Shown here piece after piece: positions 61,333 through 64,000 of a stretch of DNA of 64,000 nt. This DNA comes from an uncultured Bacillota bacterium. GTDB lineage: Bacteria > Bacillota > Dehalobacteriia > UBA7702. How positions within the stretch are numbered: the first letter of the stretch is position 1; each line of letters begins with the position of its first letter. The notes under the pieces were generated by a model that saw only the letters and a list, made by a program, of their open reading frames with translations, ran no database searches and had not been told where the DNA came from. The position numbers were made by a program, and so were the translations under genes. Location: NCBI GenBank assembly GCA_934702375.1, contig CAKUYE010000001.1, positions 186,001-250,000 of the forward strand, written 5' to 3'.

Positions 61333-62709
61333 TTACTCTTCATGCATACGGCGAAACCGCTCCGCCCAGCCTTCCTTGTTGGACTGTTTTTCTCTGGCTA
61401 CCGCCAGAGCATCTTTGGGAATATCCTTGGTAATCGTTGAACCGGCCGCAATGTAGGCACCGTCTTCCACATGTACCGGAGAAACAAGGTTCACATTACA
61501 GCCCACGAAAACATCATTTCCAATCACTGTCCGAGTTTTTTCAAAGCCATCGTAATTACAGGTAATCGTACCACAGGCGATATTGCAGCCACTGCCCACA
61601 TCACTGTCGCCAATATAAGTCAGGTGCGGTAGCTTGGAGCCTTGGCCGATGGTGCTGTTTTTCACCTCAACAAAATCGCCGACCTTCACGCCATCCTTTA
61701 ACTCTGTCTGAGGACGAAGATAAGCAAAAGGGCCGATATTTCCACCGTTGCCGATGGCGGCTTCCATCGCAACGCTGCGCCAGAAATGAACATCATCACC
61801 AACCACAGCGGTATTAAGTTCGGCATCCGGGCCGATAGTGCAGTTTTTGCCAATCACTGTATGCCCTTTGATCACCGTAAAAGGCTCAATAACCGTATCC
61901 ATACCAATTTCTGCCATAGGGTCAATCACCGTGGAATCCGGATCAACAATCGTTACGCCTTCGGTCATCAGCTCATTCAGCTTGCGACGGCGCAGGATAT
62001 CCGTGGCTGCCGCCAACTGGATGCGATCATTGATGCCGCGTACCTCCTCAACATCATCGATGCAAAAGCCTACGGCACGGCGATTTTCTTTTCGAGCAAT
62101 CGCAATGGTATCCGTGAGATATAATTCCCCCTGGTCATTATCGGTTTGCAGCTGGAATACCGCATTCCGTAAAAAATTAAGGTCAAAGCAGTAAACACCG
62201 CTATTGATTTCTTTCACATGGCGCTCGGATTCCGATGCATCCCTTTGTTCCACAATACGGCAAAGATCGCCCTGTTCATCCCGGAGAATACGTCCGTAGC
62301 CAAAGGGATCCTCAACAGTAGCGGTCATAACCGTAACCGCAGCTTCCTGGGTTTCATGATAATCGCACAAACGCATAAGCGTTTCACCACGCAAAAGAGG
62401 TGTATCGCCGCAAAGGACCAACACCGTACCGTTTTCACGGCCTTCAAAAGCGCTGAGACCTTCACGAACAGCATGACCGGTACCTTTTTGCTCGCGCTGC
62501 ATAACAAAGGAAGTACTTCCTTCAAAAGCAGCCATAACTTCTTCTGCACCGTGGCCTACAACCGTGCAGATATCATTTCCCACGCTTTTTGCGGCATGTA
62601 AAACATAGGATAAAATCGGATGATACAATGCCTCATGAAGCACTTTTGGCAAAGCAGATTTCATTCGAGTGCCTTTTCCGGCGGCAAGAATCATAATATA
62701 TCTTTTCAT
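61333..62709 (-). CDS. glmU: bifunctional UDP-GlcNAc pyrophosphorylase/GlcN-1-P acetyltransferase
   Basis: The protein has 458 residues. The N-terminal uridyltransferase (motif ILAAGKGTRMKSALPKVLHE) and the C-terminal left-handed beta-helix acetyltransferase (hexapeptide repeats, with GNFVEVK-like VGDFVEVKNSTIG, and HLTYIGDSDVG) are both complete. It makes UDP-N-acetylglucosamine for peptidoglycan and wall polymers. ATG 62709 gives the standard start; an in-frame ATG at 62730 would add seven residues. Ribosome site matches are weak for both. Confidence 0.96.
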   Translation of the reverse strand: MKRYIMILAAGKGTRMKSALPKVLHEALYHPILSYVLHAAKSVGNDICTVVGHGAEEVMAAFEGSTSFVMQREQKGTGHAVREGLSAFEGRENGTVLVLCGDTPLLRGETLMRLCDYHETQEAAVTVMTATVEDPFGYGRILRDEQGDLCRIVEQRDASESERHVKEINSGVYCFDLNFLRNAVFQLQTDNDQGELYLTDTIAIARKENRRAVGFCIDDVEEVRGINDRIQLAAATDILRRRKLNELMTEGVTIVDPDSTVIDPMAEIGMDTVIEPFTVIKGHTVIGKNCTIGPDAELNTAVVGDDVHFWRSVAMEAAIGNGGNIGPFAYLRPQTELKDGVKVGDFVEVKNSTIGQGSKLPHLTYIGDSDVGSGCNIACGTITCNYDGFEKTRTVIGNDVFVGCNVNLVSPVHVEDGAYIAAGSTITKDIPKDALAVAREKQSNKEGWAERFRRMHEE

Positions 62710-62826
62710 AAAAAACCACTTTCGTGCCATGGAGATCTAAGGCGCCAAAACCGCCGTAAATCGGCACGATTCCTTTTTTTACAAACTATTTTATATTATA
62801 TCGCTTTTCCCCGAAAAATGCAAATC

Positions 62827-62872
62827 AGCCGCAAAAAACCGAGAACAAAATCTCGCCTCGGTTTGCGGCTGA
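62827..62872 (-). terminator. terminator of spoVG
   Basis: AGCCGCA..ACCGAG pairs with CTCGGTTTGCGGCT (62859-62872), with three bulged A. It lies between spoVG and glmU, so glmU-prs probably has a separate promoter or relies on read-through. Confidence 0.72.
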
Positions 62873-62912
62873 AAAATGGCACCATGAACATGAAGACCTG
62901 CAAAAAAGAGAA

Positions 62913-63203
62913 TTACTCCCCTTCTTCCACAGGAAGCCCTTCTCCCGAAGCAAGAACTTCTTCATATTTTTCCAAAATTTTCCGTTGCAAAACATCCCGC
63001 GCTTCCTGAGAAATCGGGTGTGCAATATCTCTAAATTCGCCATTTGGTGTCTTTCTGCTGGGCATCGCCACAAAAAGACCATTCTGTCCGTCAACCACTT
63101 TTACATCATGAACAACAAATGCATCATCAATGGTCACGGAAACGATCGCTCTCATTTTACCTTCCGTCAATATTCTTCGGACTCTCACATCGGTAATATT
63201 CAC
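62913..63203 (-). CDS. spoVG: SpoVG-family RNA-binding regulator
   Basis: The protein has 96 residues, the family's standard length. [26 protein letters not shown] and [21 protein letters not shown] are diagnostic (shown here only as parts of longer conserved blocks: DVRVRR, MRAIVS, MPSRKT, DIAHPI). SpoVG is a small nucleic-acid-binding protein that influences septation and sporulation. The start is GTG 63203, with GGGGG upstream and the usual VNITDVRV beginning. The gene sits behind a sigma-H promoter at 63273-63247, as in Bacillus. Confidence 0.95.
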   Translation of the reverse strand: MNITDVRVRRILTEGKMRAIVSVTIDDAFVVHDVKVVDGQNGLFVAMPSRKTPNGEFRDIAHPISQEARDVLQRKILEKYEEVLASGEGLPVEEGE

Positions 63204-63246
63204 GATAGTTCCCCCTCTCTGCCTCAAAAAAAATTATTATTGACAT

Positions 63247-63273
63247 ATTCAACATAAAACAAGAAATTCCTTC
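63247..63273 (-). promoter_or_regulatory. sigma-H promoter of spoVG
   Basis: GAAGGAATT (63273-63265), 11 bases, GTTGAAT (63253-63247) matches RnAGGAwWW-N11/12-RnnGAAT fully. A run of about 30 purines lies immediately upstream (63274-63300 read on the minus strand), resembling the A-rich region that boosts spoVG in Bacillus. Confidence 0.87.
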
Positions 63274-63321
63274 TTTTTCTTTTCCTTTTCTTCTTTTTTT
63301 TACAAATTATATTCATAAAAA

Positions 63322-63346
63322 GGGCTCTTGCTAAACGCAAGAGCCC
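63322..63346 (-). terminator. terminator of ispE
   Basis: GGGCTCTTGC (63322-63331) pairs perfectly with GCAAGAGCCC (63337-63346); five T follow on the minus strand. Confidence 0.9.
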
Positions 63347-63366
63347 CAAAATAAATTTTGGATTTT

Positions 63367-64000
63367 TTAAAAATGGTGTTCCTGTTGCAATGCCTCATAT
63401 TCCTTTTCGGTGTAAATCCCTTTAGCCAACGGATGCACACAGAACATTTTACCCAATTCAGGTCTGGGATTTTCACGAAAACTTTTAACTGCTCCGGGGG
63501 AAACAAAAGCAAACACACTGGGACCGCTGCCGCTCATCAAATGAGGCAGAGCCAGACGATCCAATGCATCGGACAAATTTCGCAGCGAGGCATAGCGCGG
63601 GAAGGCAACCTGTTCCAGACCATTATAAAGGCCGTACAAAATCCCTTCCATGCTCCCTTGTTCCAAAGCATGAAGCATGACCTCCGGCGGTGCCTTTTCC
63701 ACACCAAGTGCGATTTCGTCATATGCGTGAAAGATCTCCGGTGTAGAAACATGAAAACCACCATTAAAAAGAAGGATCTCACAATCAGGCAAAGCAGGCA
63801 AAGGATTCAGCTTTTCTCCAATGCCGGTAGCCAACATTGTCCCGCCAAAATAACAAAAAGCAATATCGGCGCCAACAGTAGCAGAAAGCCGTACGATATC
63901 CTCGGAAGAAAGCTCCAGACAAAATTGATCCTTCACAGCCCGAAGCAGAGCCGCACCGTTACCACTGCCGCCGGCAAGCCCTGCGCCTACCGGAATATTC
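63367..64000 (-). CDS. ispE: 4-diphosphocytidyl-2-C-methyl-D-erythritol kinase (5' end cut by window)
   Basis: The N-terminal part lies beyond the right edge; about 211 residues are visible. The GHMP-kinase phosphate loop reads PVGAGLAGGSGNGAALL, then GADIAFCYFGGTMLATGIGE, and the C-terminal LMSGSGPSVFAF motif. IspE phosphorylates CDP-methylerythritol in the MEP isoprenoid pathway. The canonical loop is GLGGGSS(D/N)AA, so this copy has Ala for Gly and Gly for Ser and Ala. The order ispE-spoVG-glmU-prs confirms the identity. The frame is open up to base 64000. Confidence 0.92.
   Translation of the reverse strand, partial: NIPVGAGLAGGSGNGAALLRAVKDQFCLELSSEDIVRLSATVGADIAFCYFGGTMLATGIGEKLNPLPALPDCEILLFNGGFHVSTPEIFHAYDEIALGVEKAPPEVMLHALEQGSMEGILYGLYNGLEQVAFPRYASLRNLSDALDRLALPHLMSGSGPSVFAFVSPGAVKSFRENPRPELGKMFCVHPLAKGIYTEKEYEALQQEHHF

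Noticed and set aside
1..64000. CRISPR arrays, tRNA or rRNA genes, insertion sequences, prophage
   Set aside because: No regular repeat-spacer pattern, cloverleaf, transposase or phage gene was found; xerD is the housekeeping recombinase in its conserved cluster.

Overview
The window reads as chromosomal DNA of an anaerobic, endospore-forming member of the Clostridia (Bacillota) with an S-layer. The evidence is spo0A, spoIVB, spoVG and a CotJC/Mn-catalase gene, strong GGAGG-type ribosome sites with frequent TTG starts, a Firmicutes-type tmRNA, the order ispE-spoVG-glmU-prs, the order yqzK-like-xerD-deoB-pdp-dacF, and three large secreted proteins ending in SLH repeats. No phage, IS element, CRISPR array, rRNA or tRNA was seen. 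Base composition is moderate, but the agr block (about 14.9-19.3 kb) is visibly richer in A+T than its surroundings. I cannot name the species.

Layout. 0-14.2 kb: a truncated alpha/beta hydrolase, a YgjP-like metallopeptidase, a 1197-residue LRR/SLH surface protein, a CotJC-like Mn catalase, tmRNA, a 53-residue membrane protein, a YbaK deacylase, an LtaS-like phosphoglycerol transferase, a tightly packed Pr6Pr/AlkD/Dph6-like trio, a MarR-MATE pair and a secreted SurA-N-like protein. 14.2-19.3 kb: a lipoprotein and a complete Agr-type peptide quorum-sensing locus (agrA, agrC, agrB, agrD) whose peptide operon continues into a secreted Amidase_6 protein. 19.4-21.7 kb: a PocR/AraC regulator downstream of ilvE. 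21.8-24.2 kb: spoIVB and spo0A, the latter behind a sigma-H promoter.

24.2-29.8 kb: a cobalamin riboswitch with its own terminator, upstream of a 1675-residue SLH protein that carries a transcobalamin-like (DUF4430) domain. This looks like a B12-repressed, cell-surface B12-binding protein. 30-31.4 kb: two lipoproteins. 31.5-36.5 kb: yqzK-like, xerD, deoB, pdp and dacF. 36.5-39.3 kb (minus strand): two DUF4330 proteins and an O-antigen-ligase-like membrane protein. 39.4-42.2 kb: an Ldh_2-family dehydrogenase, an orphan OpuAC-type binding protein and a YfcE phosphodiesterase. 42.4-45.8 kb: a CehA/PHP-type phosphoesterase fused to SLH repeats, with a structured leader.

46-50 kb: a zinc-ribbon membrane protein, aroB-aroC, trxA and a TetR regulator. 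50.4-58.7 kb: the nucleotide-excision-repair operon uvrB-uvrA-uvrC followed by an ABC-F ATPase. 58.8-64 kb: a P-loop ATPase, a small acidic lipoprotein, prs, glmU, spoVG (with a second sigma-H promoter) and the 3' part of ispE.

The most noteworthy items are the riboswitch-controlled S-layer B12 protein, the Agr locus with a predictable CSFPF thiolactone and an amidase-domain partner, and several structured non-coding segments (5193-5268, 45961-46034 and the empty 29760-30090 region).
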